Shown here piece by piece: positions 1-6,723 of a stretch of 12,339 nucleotides of DNA. Source of the stretch: Lachnospiraceae bacterium UBA7598 (GTDB lineage: Bacteria > Bacillota > Clostridia > Lachnospirales > Lachnospiraceae); NCBI GenBank assembly GCA_002474415.1, contig DLQV01000259.1, forward strand, positions 1,741-14,079, read 5' to 3'. The stretch's first letter is position 1; each line of letters begins with the position of its first letter. Below the pieces are notes generated by a model. It made no database searches, was not told the DNA's origin, and was given only the letters and a program-made list of their open reading frames with translations. Made by a program: the position numbers and the translations under genes.

Positions 1-342
1 TTTTATGAAGCAGCAGATGTATCCATGCAGACGTTTTTGGATGAGGTTTGTGCATGCATGCGTAACCATCAGAATCCAAGTGGGCAGGGAATCTGGCAGG
101 ATTGTCTGCAGAAGCATAAAAGAGAACTGCAGATCGGGCAGGAGGGCTGGGAAATCCTTATGTCTGCCGCGGGAGCATTTTATGGGGAAAGCAGTGCAGA
201 AAATCTGCGGTGTAATGAAATCTGCAGAAAACGAATGGAAAAATATCTGGCAGAGTCACGATTGGAATTTTTAAAAAAACAGCGGGTGTATCTGCCTGTT
301 GGAATGCTGACCGGCGTGGTTATGATCATTCTTCTGGTGTAA
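1..342 (+). CDS. spoIIIAB: Stage III sporulation protein AB (C-terminal part)
   Basis: This is the 3' part of a frame open from base 1; the start lies upstream of the window. About 113 codons remain, against roughly 170 for the Bacillus subtilis protein. The visible part is a helical, charged soluble region ending in one hydrophobic segment (VGMLTGVVMIILLV) right at the C terminus, as in SpoIIIAB. The family belongs to the mother-cell SpoIIIA complex needed for late forespore gene expression. Identity rests mainly on position: it directly precedes clear spoIIIAC, AD and AE genes. Internal ATGs such as the one at base 25 are not the real start, because the frame stays open and family-like upstream of them. 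Confidence 0.88.
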   Translation, partial: FYEAADVSMQTFLDEVCACMRNHQNPSGQGIWQDCLQKHKRELQIGQEGWEILMSAAGAFYGESSAENLRCNEICRKRMEKYLAESRLEFLKKQRVYLPVGMLTGVVMIILLV

Positions 343-367
343 AGGCGTAGGAAGGGAACCTAAGTGT

Positions 368-562
368 ATGAGTGTAACGATTATTTTTAAAATTGCAGCG
401 CTTGGAATTGTTGTGGCAGTACTCAGCCAGATTCTCAAGCATAGTGGAAGGGAGGAACAGGCATTTCTGCTGAGCCTGGCCGGTCTGATTATCGTGTTGT
501 TCTGGATCGTGCCGTGTATCAGTGAATTGTTTACAACGATGGAAACCCTGTTTCGCATGTGA
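368..562 (+). CDS. spoIIIAC: Stage III sporulation protein AC
   Basis: A 64-residue membrane protein, close to the usual 65-68 residues of SpoIIIAC. It has two hydrophobic segments (about residues 5-22 and 32-52) separated by a short charged turn containing HSGREEQAF, a layout typical of the family. It is a small inner-membrane subunit of the SpoIIIA channel in the mother cell. The gene follows spoIIIAB by 25 nt, with a GGAAGGG ribosome binding site about 11 nt before the ATG. Its TGA stop shares one base with the ATG of spoIIIAD (TGATG), so the two are probably translationally coupled. In Bacillus subtilis the operon is driven by sigma-E; that promoter would lie upstream of this window. Confidence 0.93.
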   Translation: MSVTIIFKIAALGIVVAVLSQILKHSGREEQAFLLSLAGLIIVLFWIVPCISELFTTMETLFRM

Positions 563-951
563 TGTCTATGATAAAGATTGGAATGATTGGAATTGCAGCG
601 GTTTTCCTGGCTCTTTTGCTGAAAAAAGAAAAGGGCGAACTGGCTTTGCTTGTGGGAATTGCAGCATCGGTTTTGATTTTCGGATACACACTGTCAAGAA
701 TTTCGTTTATCCTGGATTTCTTGCGGGAACTGATGGACACGCTTCCGGTAGATCCGGCACTTTTGAAAGCACTGTTAAAGATGCTCGGAATTACATATGT
801 TGCGGATTTTTCTGCGTCAGTCTGCCGGGAAGCGGGATATGGATCCGTTGCGGGACAGATTGAACTGTTTGCAAAATTATCGATCGTTGCTTTGTCCATT
901 CCGGAGTTGTGGGTTCTACTGCGGCTGATCGAACAGATGACCGGGGGGTAG
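562..951 (+). CDS. spoIIIAD: Stage III sporulation protein AD
   Basis: A 129-residue integral membrane protein, close to the usual ~130. Hydrophobic stretches lie at about residues 4-20, 28-50 and near the C terminus (LSIVALSIPELWVLLRLI). The conserved central part around LLKMLGITYVADFSASVCREAG matches the SpoIIIAD family as I know it. A GTG at 559 is in frame, but the ATG at 562 is preferred: it gives the TGATG junction with spoIIIAC and starts with the expected short N terminus. The stop at 949-951 is two bases before the ATG of spoIIIAE. The protein is a membrane component of the mother-cell SpoIIIA complex. Confidence 0.93.
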   Translation: MSMIKIGMIGIAAVFLALLLKKEKGELALLVGIAASVLIFGYTLSRISFILDFLRELMDTLPVDPALLKALLKMLGITYVADFSASVCREAGYGSVAGQIELFAKLSIVALSIPELWVLLRLIEQMTGG

Positions 952-953
952 AA

Positions 954-2087
954 ATGAAAAAAATTGCTAAAATTTTGTTCTGGTCTGCTTTGACCGTATG
1001 GATGATCGTATCACATCCACAAAATGTAATGGCGGCAGAGGCGGACGAGATATTAGATGAACTGGATTTTACGGATATAAAAGAACAGACGCAGGATCTG
1101 CCGGAAAAGATGGATTTTGAAAACCTGGTAAATAAACTGGTGACGGAAGGAACAGACGGACTGGATGCGGGAATGATCTGTGAATATATTGCAGATTTAT
1201 TTTTTTATGAAATCACCGCTGCAAAGCCAATGTTTTTGCAGATGTTTGCCATAGGGCTTTTATTTGCGCTGTACGGAAAAGTGATGATGACGCGACAGGG
1301 GTATGTTTCACAGATGGGCTTTTTTATCGTTTATCTTGGGGTGGTTCTGTTGTTGCTGCAATCGTTTTCCCTGATCTCAGAGGTGGTTGATCGGGGAATT
1401 GACCGTCTGGTGGCATTTATGACCGCGTTTGTTCCTTTGTATGCGGCAACATTGTTTTGCTCCGGCAATGCGGCTTCTGCGGGGGCCTTTTATCAGCTGG
1501 CATTCGGGCTGATGTATCTGTTAGAACTGGGAATGAAATTTATTTTTCTACCGGGGGTTCATGTGTTTGTGCTGCTTCTTCTGATGGATAATCTGTTTGA
1601 GGAAACAAAACTTGGAAAGATGGCACAGTTGTTTGAAGACGGAATACGGCTGGTATTAAAAGGCGGGCTGACAGCCGTTATGGGAATCGGTGTTGTACAG
1701 TCTCTGATCGTTCCTGCAAGAGACAGGCTTTCCACGAACAGTATTTTTAACAGTATTTCTGCGGTGCCGGGAGTGGGAAATACCTTTGGTTCCGCAGCAG
1801 AGATCCTGCTCGGAAGTGGAATTCTCATAAAAAACAGCATTGGTGCGGCTGCCCTTATTCTTCTTCTGGTGATCGGAATGACTCCGCTGCTGAAATCTTT
1901 TTGTTTTTCTGTAATGTATCGCCTGACCGCCGCATTTTTGGCACCGGTCGGAGATTGCCGGATTGCACAGTGTGTACAGGCCGCTGCCAGGGGGTGCGCG
2001 CTTTTTTGCACCATACAGCTGGATGCGCTGCTTTTATTTTTTATTACCATATCCATGATCAGTGTTTCCACCAGTTTCATCTATTAA
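954..2087 (+). CDS. spoIIIAE: Stage III sporulation protein AE
   Basis: A 377-residue polytopic membrane protein, near the ~400 residues of the Bacillus subtilis protein. It begins with a likely signal peptide: basic MKK, a hydrophobic core over residues 5-20, and a cleavage-like site around VMAAEA (25-30). An acidic extracytoplasmic region (about 30-85) follows, then some six to eight membrane spans. The ATG at 954 is chosen because a GGGGGG-containing ribosome binding site ends a few bases upstream and the signal peptide begins there. A longer frame open from 909 would run through the end of spoIIIAD. SpoIIIAE is the largest membrane subunit of the mother-cell SpoIIIA channel. Confidence 0.95.
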   Translation: MKKIAKILFWSALTVWMIVSHPQNVMAAEADEILDELDFTDIKEQTQDLPEKMDFENLVNKLVTEGTDGLDAGMICEYIADLFFYEITAAKPMFLQMFAIGLLFALYGKVMMTRQGYVSQMGFFIVYLGVVLLLLQSFSLISEVVDRGIDRLVAFMTAFVPLYAATLFCSGNAASAGAFYQLAFGLMYLLELGMKFIFLPGVHVFVLLLLMDNLFEETKLGKMAQLFEDGIRLVLKGGLTAVMGIGVVQSLIVPARDRLSTNSIFNSISAVPGVGNTFGSAAEILLGSGILIKNSIGAAALILLLVIGMTPLLKSFCFSVMYRLTAAFLAPVGDCRIAQCVQAAARGCALFCTIQLDALLLFFITISMISVSTSFIY

Positions 2088-2101
2088 GAAGGGAGGAGGA
2101 C

Positions 2102-2398
2102 ATGGAAGTTGTACTTACATTTGTGAAAAATTATTTTGTGCTGATGCTGATTTTTTATCTGCTGTCGTATCTGACACCAAAGGAAACGTATCAGAAATAT
2201 TTCCATTTTTTTGTCAGCGTGCTTGTGATCACGGTGTTGGCACAGCCGCTTTTGGTCTATGTAGGCGGAATGAAAAAAGAAGAGGCAAATCAGCAGCTGC
2301 ATGAGATTGTCGAACAGATGGAAAGCATAGAATATCAGGAGAAGGGAGAGAATATTTTTGAACAGTATCTTGGGAAAGTGGATCAAAAAGAGGAATAA
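2102..2398 (+). CDS. spoIIIAF: Stage III sporulation protein AF, shortened form
   Basis: Only 98 residues, whereas Bacillus subtilis SpoIIIAF has about 206. Two membrane spans (about residues 8-25 and 35-53, with SYLTPKETYQKYF between them) match the N-terminal part of the family. About 45 mostly charged residues follow (KKEEANQQLHEIVEQMES and onward), then the stop. In the Bacillus protein the soluble C-terminal half forms a ring-building fold; here there is no room for it. A GGGAGGAGG ribosome binding site lies 4-5 nt before the ATG. The end overlaps the TTG start of spoIIIAG by 41 nt. No rescue in another frame is visible, so this looks like the real gene end rather than a frameshift. Confidence 0.88.
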   Translation: MEVVLTFVKNYFVLMLIFYLLSYLTPKETYQKYFHFFVSVLVITVLAQPLLVYVGGMKKEEANQQLHEIVEQMESIEYQEKGENIFEQYLGKVDQKEE

Positions 2399-2876
2399 AT
2401 CAGATTTTGTCGTACTGATTCTGCTTGGGGTAATGGTAATGATCGTTGCGATGCCGACGGGAGCAAAACAAAGCCAGAAAGAAACGCAGACGCAGGAGCT
2501 GCAGGAGCTGCAGACAGAAGATTCCTATAAAGAGCAGCTGCAGCAACAGCTGAAGGAGCTGCTTGAACATATGGACGGGGTGGGAAAAACCCGTGTAATG
2601 CTGACATTTTACGATGATGGAACCGACCAGCTGGATAAAAATGTGACAAAAGATGGTAGTAAAAAGGAAGAGACAACGGTGGTGTATGATACGGGTGATA
2701 CCAAACAGCCCTATGTGATCCGCAGACAGATGCCGAAAATTGAGGGAGTTGTGGTTGTGGCACAGGGCGGAGGAAATGCAAAGACCGTTACAGAAATTTC
2801 CAACGCGGTAATGTCATTATTTCCGGTGGAAGCGCATAAGGTAGTAGTAGTTAAAATGTCGGTACAGGAGGAATAG
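2358..2876 (+). CDS. spoIIIAG: Stage III sporulation protein AG
   Basis: A 172-residue single-pass membrane protein that forms a large ring of the mother-cell channel in Bacillus (about 229 residues there). It has a basic cytoplasmic N terminus, a membrane span at residues 17-32, a short Gln/Glu-rich linker (39-70) and the ring-building domain from about 72. Family landmarks are GVGKTRVMLTF (75-84), QPYVIRRQMPKIEGVVVVAQGG (117-138) and SLFPVEAHKVVVVKM near the C terminus. The start is a TTG: it begins the hydrophilic stretch expected before the span and has GGGAG at 2344-2348, nine bases upstream. No ATG precedes the membrane span. Translation is probably coupled to the overlapping spoIIIAF. 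Confidence 0.93.
   Translation: MNSILGKWIKKRNKSDFVVLILLGVMVMIVAMPTGAKQSQKETQTQELQELQTEDSYKEQLQQQLKELLEHMDGVGKTRVMLTFYDDGTDQLDKNVTKDGSKKEETTVVYDTGDTKQPYVIRRQMPKIEGVVVVAQGGGNAKTVTEISNAVMSLFPVEAHKVVVVKMSVQEE
2492..2513 (+). repeat. Short tandem repeat inside spoIIIAG
   Basis: The 9-base unit GCAGGAGCT occurs twice in tandem (2492-2500, 2501-2509), followed by GCAG of a third copy. In frame it encodes QELQELQ in the flexible Gln/Glu-rich linker after the membrane span. A change in copy number by slippage would alter linker length without breaking the frame. It is short and may simply reflect codon use in a repetitive linker. Confidence 0.5.
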
Positions 2877-2878
2877 AC

Positions 2879-3508
2879 GTGAAAAAAAGAGTGCATAAAA
2901 ATCAGATTGTTATTACAACGCTTGCGGTGCTGATTGCGGTGGCCGGTTATGTTACTTATGATAAAAAGGGCGCTGATACCAAAGATGCCCAGACGGTAGC
3001 AAATATGAATCAGGATGCCGTAAAGGAACAGGCGGATAAAGATTATGAAATTGGGGATGATCTGGATATCACAAGCAGCAAGGAAGATCTGGCAAATGCA
3101 TCGACGGAAGACGTGGAAAATCCGGGAGAGACCGTACTTACCTCTGTGACGAGCGGTGATTCCGATTATGCGGCAAAAGTGAAACTCAACCGGGAACAGG
3201 TGCGTTCCAAAAATAAAGAAACCCTGCAGGCAATCATTGACAATGATTCTTTGGATGAGTCCAAAAAGAAAGATGCGGTCAATGAAATGATTACGCTGAC
3301 GGATATTGCGGAAAAAGAGTCCAATGCAGAAATGATGCTGGAGGCAAAAGGGTTTACGGATGTGGTTGTCAGTATGAATGATGACGGCTGTGATGTGGTC
3401 CTTAATATGGGGGAGGCAACCGATGCCAAGCGGGCACAGGTCGAAGATATTGTAAAGCGCAAGACCGGAGTATCCGCAGATAAGATCGTGATCACTCCCA
3501 TCCAGTAG
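2879..3508 (+). CDS. spoIIIAH: Stage III sporulation protein AH
   Basis: A 209-residue protein close to the usual ~218. It has a basic N terminus, one membrane span (about residues 9-25), a long acidic linker (about 30-100), and a C-terminal domain related to the YscJ/FliF ring-building fold (about 105-209, ending TGVSADKIVITPIQ). In Bacillus subtilis SpoIIIAH binds SpoIIQ from the forespore across the intermembrane space to form the channel. The GTG start has AGGAGG at 2866-2871 seven bases upstream, and the gene begins two bases after the spoIIIAG stop. It is the last gene of the operon. No spoIIQ is in this window. Confidence 0.95.
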   Translation: MKKRVHKNQIVITTLAVLIAVAGYVTYDKKGADTKDAQTVANMNQDAVKEQADKDYEIGDDLDITSSKEDLANASTEDVENPGETVLTSVTSGDSDYAAKVKLNREQVRSKNKETLQAIIDNDSLDESKKKDAVNEMITLTDIAEKESNAEMMLEAKGFTDVVVSMNDDGCDVVLNMGEATDAKRAQVEDIVKRKTGVSADKIVITPIQ

Positions 3509-3559
3509 CACTTGCAAATACATAGTTTTTAGTATAAAATGAGGTACAGTGTGCAAGTG
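3509..3559. repeat. 8-bp inverted repeat around the prfC promoter
   Basis: CACTTGCA at 3509-3516 and its exact reverse complement TGCAAGTG at 3552-3559 are separated by 35 nt. The left arm begins at the base after the spoIIIAH stop and contains most of the predicted prfC -35 (TTGCAA). The right arm lies in the predicted 5' leader, just before the GGAGG of prfC. The long loop and absence of a T-run argue against an intrinsic terminator. A dimeric operator pair is one reading; chance is another. Confidence 0.4.
3512..3540 (+). promoter_or_regulatory. Putative sigma-A promoter for prfC-trxA
   Basis: TTGCAA at 3512-3517 (4 of 6 consensus) and TAAAAT at 3535-3540 (5 of 6) are separated by exactly 17 nt. 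The predicted transcript would begin near 3547, about 30 nt before the prfC GTG. This would let vegetative prfC-trxA expression proceed independently of the sporulation operon upstream, which makes biological sense. Confidence 0.5.
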
Positions 3560-3575
3560 GTTTGGAGGATATACT

Positions 3576-5168
3576 GTGAGTGACTTAAGAAAAGAAATAG
3601 AAAAACGGCGTACATTCGCTATCATTTCCCATCCGGATGCAGGTAAGACAACTCTGACAGAGAAATTCCTGCTTTACGGAGGAGCTATCAATCTTGCCGG
3701 TTCCGTAAAAGGAAAGGCAACGGCAAGACATGCGGTGTCTGACTGGATGGAGATCGAGAAACAGAGAGGTATTTCGGTCACCTCGTCAGTGCTGCAGTTT
3801 AATTATGACGGATACTGTATCAATATTCTGGATACTCCGGGACATCAGGATTTCTCGGAGGATACTTACCGTACACTTATGGCGGCGGATTCCGCGGTCA
3901 TGGTGATTGATGCAAGCAAAGGAGTAGAGGCGCAGACACGTAAGCTGTTTAAGGTATGCGTTATGCGCCATATTCCAATTTTTACATTTATTAATAAAAT
4001 GGACCGTGATGCAAATGATACGTTTGAACTGCTCGATGATATTGAAAATGAGCTGGGAATTGCAACGTATCCGGTTAACTGGCCAATTGGTTCCGGAAAA
4101 GAATTCAAGGGTGTATATGACCGTCATACCAGAAAAGTTATGACATTTGCCGATACATTAAAGGGAACAAAAGAAGGTTCGGAAAAGATCATTGATATTG
4201 ATGATCCGGCACTGATCGACGAGATTGGTGAGGAGAAAAAATCAATTTTGGATGATGAAATCGAACTTCTTGACGGAGCCAGTGCGGAATTTGATATGGA
4301 ACTTGTGACAAAGGGAGAACTTTCCCCGGTATTTTTCGGTTCTGCTTTGACCAATTTTGGTGTGGAGACTTTTCTGCAGCATTTCCTGAAGATGACTTAT
4401 GCGCCGATGGCCCGGAAATCGGACATCGGAATGATTGATCCATTTCAGGAAGATTTTTCTGCGTTTGTCTTTAAGATTCAGGCAAATATGAATAAAAACC
4501 ACCGGGATCGTATTGCGTTTATGCGTATCTGCTCCGGTAAGTTTACGGCGGGCATGGAAGTGTTCCATGTGCAGGGAAACAAACAGATCAAGCTTTCCCA
4601 GCCGCAGCAGATGATGGCGGATGAACGTAAAATGGTAGAAGAAGCATATGCGGGAGATATCATTGGTATCTTTGATCCGGGTATTTTCTCTATCGGAGAT
4701 ACCCTCACAACGGCAAAGGACAAGTTTCAGTTTGAGGGAATTCCGACATTCGCGCCGGAACATTTTGCGCGTGTGCGCCTGATCGATTCCATGAAGCGCA
4801 AGCAGTTTGTAAAAGGAGTAACACAGATTGCACAGGAAGGTGCCATCCAGATTTTCCAGGAATACAAAGGCGGTATGGAGGAAATCATAGTAGGAGTAGT
4901 TGGCGTGCTGCAGTTTGATGTACTTCGGTTCCGTCTGGAGAATGAGTATAATGTGGAGATTCGTCTGGAGAATCTTCCATATGAACATATCCGCTGGATT
5001 GAGAACAAGGATGAAGTGGATGTGGATGCGCTGACTGGTACTTCAGATATGAAGAAAGTTATTGATATGAAGGGAAATCCACTTCTTTTATTCGTCAATG
5101 CATGGAGTGTCGGTATGACACTTGATCGAAACGAAGGACTCGTTTTATCCGAGTTCAGCAAGAATTAA
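3576..5168 (+). CDS. prfC: Peptide chain release factor 3 (RF3)
   Basis: A 530-residue translational GTPase, essentially the length of Escherichia coli RF3 (529). RF3 recycles RF1 and RF2 from the ribosome after peptide release. GTPase motifs are visible: P-loop SHPDAGKTT (residues 18-26), RGIS switch I (64-67), DTPGHQDF (86-93) and NKMD (140-143). The C-terminal half has RF3-type sequence such as GVVGVLQFDVLRFRLENEY, distinguishing it from EF-G and TetM. The GTG at 3576 is chosen over an upstream in-frame GTG at 3549 because GGAGG (3564-3568) lies seven bases before it and the protein then begins in the usual way, MSDLRKEIEKRRTFAIISHP. trxA follows after 17 nt. Confidence 0.97.
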   Translation: MSDLRKEIEKRRTFAIISHPDAGKTTLTEKFLLYGGAINLAGSVKGKATARHAVSDWMEIEKQRGISVTSSVLQFNYDGYCINILDTPGHQDFSEDTYRTLMAADSAVMVIDASKGVEAQTRKLFKVCVMRHIPIFTFINKMDRDANDTFELLDDIENELGIATYPVNWPIGSGKEFKGVYDRHTRKVMTFADTLKGTKEGSEKIIDIDDPALIDEIGEEKKSILDDEIELLDGASAEFDMELVTKGELSPVFFGSALTNFGVETFLQHFLKMTYAPMARKSDIGMIDPFQEDFSAFVFKIQANMNKNHRDRIAFMRICSGKFTAGMEVFHVQGNKQIKLSQPQQMMADERKMVEEAYAGDIIGIFDPGIFSIGDTLTTAKDKFQFEGIPTFAPEHFARVRLIDSMKRKQFVKGVTQIAQEGAIQIFQEYKGGMEEIIVGVVGVLQFDVLRFRLENEYNVEIRLENLPYEHIRWIENKDEVDVDALTGTSDMKKVIDMKGNPLLLFVNAWSVGMTLDRNEGLVLSEFSKN

Positions 5169-5185
5169 TCAAAGGAGGACAAGTC

Positions 5186-5512
5186 ATGGGAGTTGTAACA
5201 ATTACAAAAGAAAACTTTGAAGCAGAAGTAGTCGGTGCAAAGGTGCCGGTCGTGATTGATTTCTGGGCATCCTGGTGTGGTCCGTGTCAGATGCAGTCAC
5301 CGGTTGTGGATGCGGTCGCAGAGTCTATGGGAGATCAGGTAAAGGTATGCAAAGTAAATGTGGACGAGCAGCCACAGCTTGCATTAAATTACCAGATTGT
5401 GAGTATTCCTACGCTGGTATTTATGAAAGATGGAATGTTCCAGAAGAAAATGGTAGGGTTACAAACACAGGATGTGATTGAAGGCTACCTGAAAACACTT
5501 CTTGACGCATAG
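5186..5512 (+). CDS. trxA: Thioredoxin
   Basis: A 108-residue thioredoxin of normal length, reducing protein disulfides in the cytoplasm with electrons from thioredoxin reductase. The active site WCGPC is at residues 30-34 inside the typical VIDFWASWCGPC, and the cis-proline loop appears as IVSIPTLVFMKDG. There is no signal peptide. A strong AAAGGAGG ribosome binding site (5171-5178) precedes the ATG. The 17-nt gap to prfC and the terminator just downstream indicate a prfC-trxA transcription unit. No thioredoxin reductase gene is seen here. Confidence 0.97.
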   Translation: MGVVTITKENFEAEVVGAKVPVVIDFWASWCGPCQMQSPVVDAVAESMGDQVKVCKVNVDEQPQLALNYQIVSIPTLVFMKDGMFQKKMVGLQTQDVIEGYLKTLLDA

Positions 5513-5530
5513 TGGGATACAACGTATAAT
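5502..5530 (+). promoter_or_regulatory. Near-consensus promoter abutting the trxA terminator
   Basis: TTGACG at 5502-5507 (5 of 6) overlaps the last trxA codons and lies exactly 17 nt from a perfect TATAAT at 5525-5530. Initiation would fall near 5537, inside the left arm of the terminator hairpin. RNA made here would lack part of that arm and might escape termination, giving recA a second, longer leader. This is a prediction from hexamer match and spacing only. Confidence 0.5.
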
Positions 5531-5565
5531 AAAAGGCAGTTGCAAGGCGACTGTCTTTTTTTATT
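5531..5565 (+). terminator. Intrinsic terminator of prfC-trxA
   Basis: AAAAGGCAGT (5531-5540) pairs with ACTGTCTTTT (5550-5559), with one G-T wobble. Inner pairs TGC/GCG tighten the stem around a 3-nt loop. The T-rich tract TTTTTTTATTT (5556-5566) follows. It lies 18 nt after the trxA stop. Confidence 0.88.
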
Positions 5566-5585
5566 TCCCCATTTAAAATTTTGCA

Positions 5586-5614
5586 TTGACAATACAAACA
5601 AAATATACTACTAT
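5586..5614 (+). promoter_or_regulatory. recA promoter
   Basis: A perfect -35 TTGACA (5586-5591) lies 17 nt from TACTAT (5609-5614, 4 of 6). Transcription should begin near 5621, about 38 nt before the recA ATG. The LexA box sits just downstream, where a bound repressor would block initiation or clearance. Confidence 0.65.
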
Positions 5615-5627
5615 TAGAACATAGATG

Positions 5628-5641
5628 CGAACATAGGTTCG
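5628..5641. promoter_or_regulatory. LexA (SOS) operator of recA
   Basis: CGAACATAGGTTCG has the perfect arms of the Gram-positive LexA/DinR box, CGAAC-N4-GTTCG. It lies downstream of the predicted recA -10 and 18 nt before the ATG. This indicates that recA and the adjacent recX are repressed by LexA and induced on DNA damage. Confidence 0.9.
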
Positions 5642-5658
5642 ATAAAAAGGAGAATATT

Positions 5659-6720
5659 ATGGCAAAGGACGATAAATTAAAAGCATTGGATGCGGCAATC
5701 GCACAGATCGAGAGACAGTATGGCAAGGGATCTGTGATGAAGCTGGGGGATAATTCTGCAAATATGAACGTAGAAACGGTTCCTACAGGATCACTCAGTC
5801 TGGATATTGCATTGGGACTCGGAGGACTTCCGAAAGGACGTATCATTGAGATTTACGGACCGGAGTCCAGTGGTAAGACCACCGTTGCACTGCACTGTGT
5901 GGCAGAGGTGCAGAAGCAGGGCGGAATTGCCGGATTCATTGATGCAGAGCATGCGCTTGATCCTGTCTATGCAAAGAATATCGGTGTTGATATTGACAAT
6001 CTCTATATTTCCCAGCCGGACTGCGGAGAACAGGCGCTCGAGATCACCGAGACCATGGTGCGTTCCGGAGCAGTTGATATTGTAATTGTCGATTCGGTGG
6101 CAGCTCTTGTGCCAAAGGCAGAAATCGACGGAGATATGGGAGATTCCCATGTGGGTCTGCAGGCACGTCTGATGAGTCAGGCGCTTCGTAAGCTGACCGG
6201 TGTGATCAGCAAGTCAAACTGTATTGTAATCTTTATCAACCAGCTCCGTGAAAAAGTTGGTGTTATGTTCGGAAACCCGGAGACAACGACCGGTGGCCGT
6301 GCACTTAAGTTTTATTCTTCTGTTCGTCTGGATGTGCGTCGTGTAGAGCAGCTCAAGCAGGCAGGAGAAGTTATTGGTAACCATACCCGTGTCAAAGTCG
6401 TAAAAAACAAAGTAGCACCTCCATTCCGTGAAGCAGAGTTTGATATCATGTTCGGAAAGGGCATTTCCAAAGAGGGAGATATTCTGGATCTGGCAGCAAA
6501 TGTCGGAATCATCAGTAAATCCGGTGCATGGTATGCTTATGAAGGAGACAAGATCGGACAGGGACGTGAAAATGCAAAGACATATCTGCGTGAAAATCCG
6601 GAATTTTGTAAGATGATCGAGGAAATGGTGCGTGAGCATTATTTTGCACAGGAGGATGAGGCTCCGGAAAGTGAGGAGGAGACTCCGGCATCTGCAGATG
6701 AGAAAAACAAGAACGAATAA
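5659..6720 (+). CDS. recA: Recombinase RecA
   Basis: A 353-residue RecA of normal length. It forms ATP-dependent filaments on single-stranded DNA, catalyses strand exchange, and triggers LexA self-cleavage in the SOS response. Visible motifs: Walker [10 protein letters not shown] (residues 67-75, Lys73), the Walker B-like run [13 protein letters not shown], the [22 protein letters not shown] region spanning loop L2, and [16 protein letters not shown]. The C terminus is acidic (many Glu/Asp from about 330 on), as usual for the regulatory tail. AAGGAGA lies six bases before the ATG. A LexA box precedes it and recX follows after three bases, so the two are almost certainly co-transcribed. Confidence 0.99.
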   Translation: MAKDDKLKALDAAIAQIERQYGKGSVMKLGDNSANMNVETVPTGSLSLDIALGLGGLPKGRIIEIYGPESSGKTTVALHCVAEVQKQGGIAGFIDAEHALDPVYAKNIGVDIDNLYISQPDCGEQALEITETMVRSGAVDIVIVDSVAALVPKAEIDGDMGDSHVGLQARLMSQALRKLTGVISKSNCIVIFINQLREKVGVMFGNPETTTGGRALKFYSSVRLDVRRVEQLKQAGEVIGNHTRVKVVKNKVAPPFREAEFDIMFGKGISKEGDILDLAANVGIISKSGAWYAYEGDKIGQGRENAKTYLRENPEFCKMIEEMVREHYFAQEDEAPESEEETPASADEKNKNE

Positions 6721-6723
6721 GAT

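Noticed and set aside
909..953. Upstream start extending spoIIIAE
   Set aside because: It would overlap the end of spoIIIAD and put non-family residues before the signal peptide; the ATG at 954 has a strong ribosome site and the signal peptide.
2388..2420. Frameshift as the cause of the short SpoIIIAF
   Set aside because: The frame after the stop is taken by the basic N terminus and membrane span of an intact SpoIIIAG, leaving no space for a displaced SpoIIIAF domain.
3509..3559. Intrinsic terminator after spoIIIAH
   Set aside because: The inverted repeat has a 35-nt loop and no T-run; the arms fall around a promoter instead.
3549..3575. Upstream GTG extending prfC
   Set aside because: The added residues are unlike RF3, and the GGAGG at 3564-3568 fits only the GTG at 3576.
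2711..3625. Long - strand open frame (304 codons) across spoIIIAG, spoIIIAH and the prfC start
   Set aside because: It is antisense to well-supported sporulation genes and crosses a gene boundary and promoter; composition looks like a reverse-complement shadow.
4242..4988. - strand open frame inside prfC
   Set aside because: It is fully contained within a complete RF3 gene on the other strand, with no family features.
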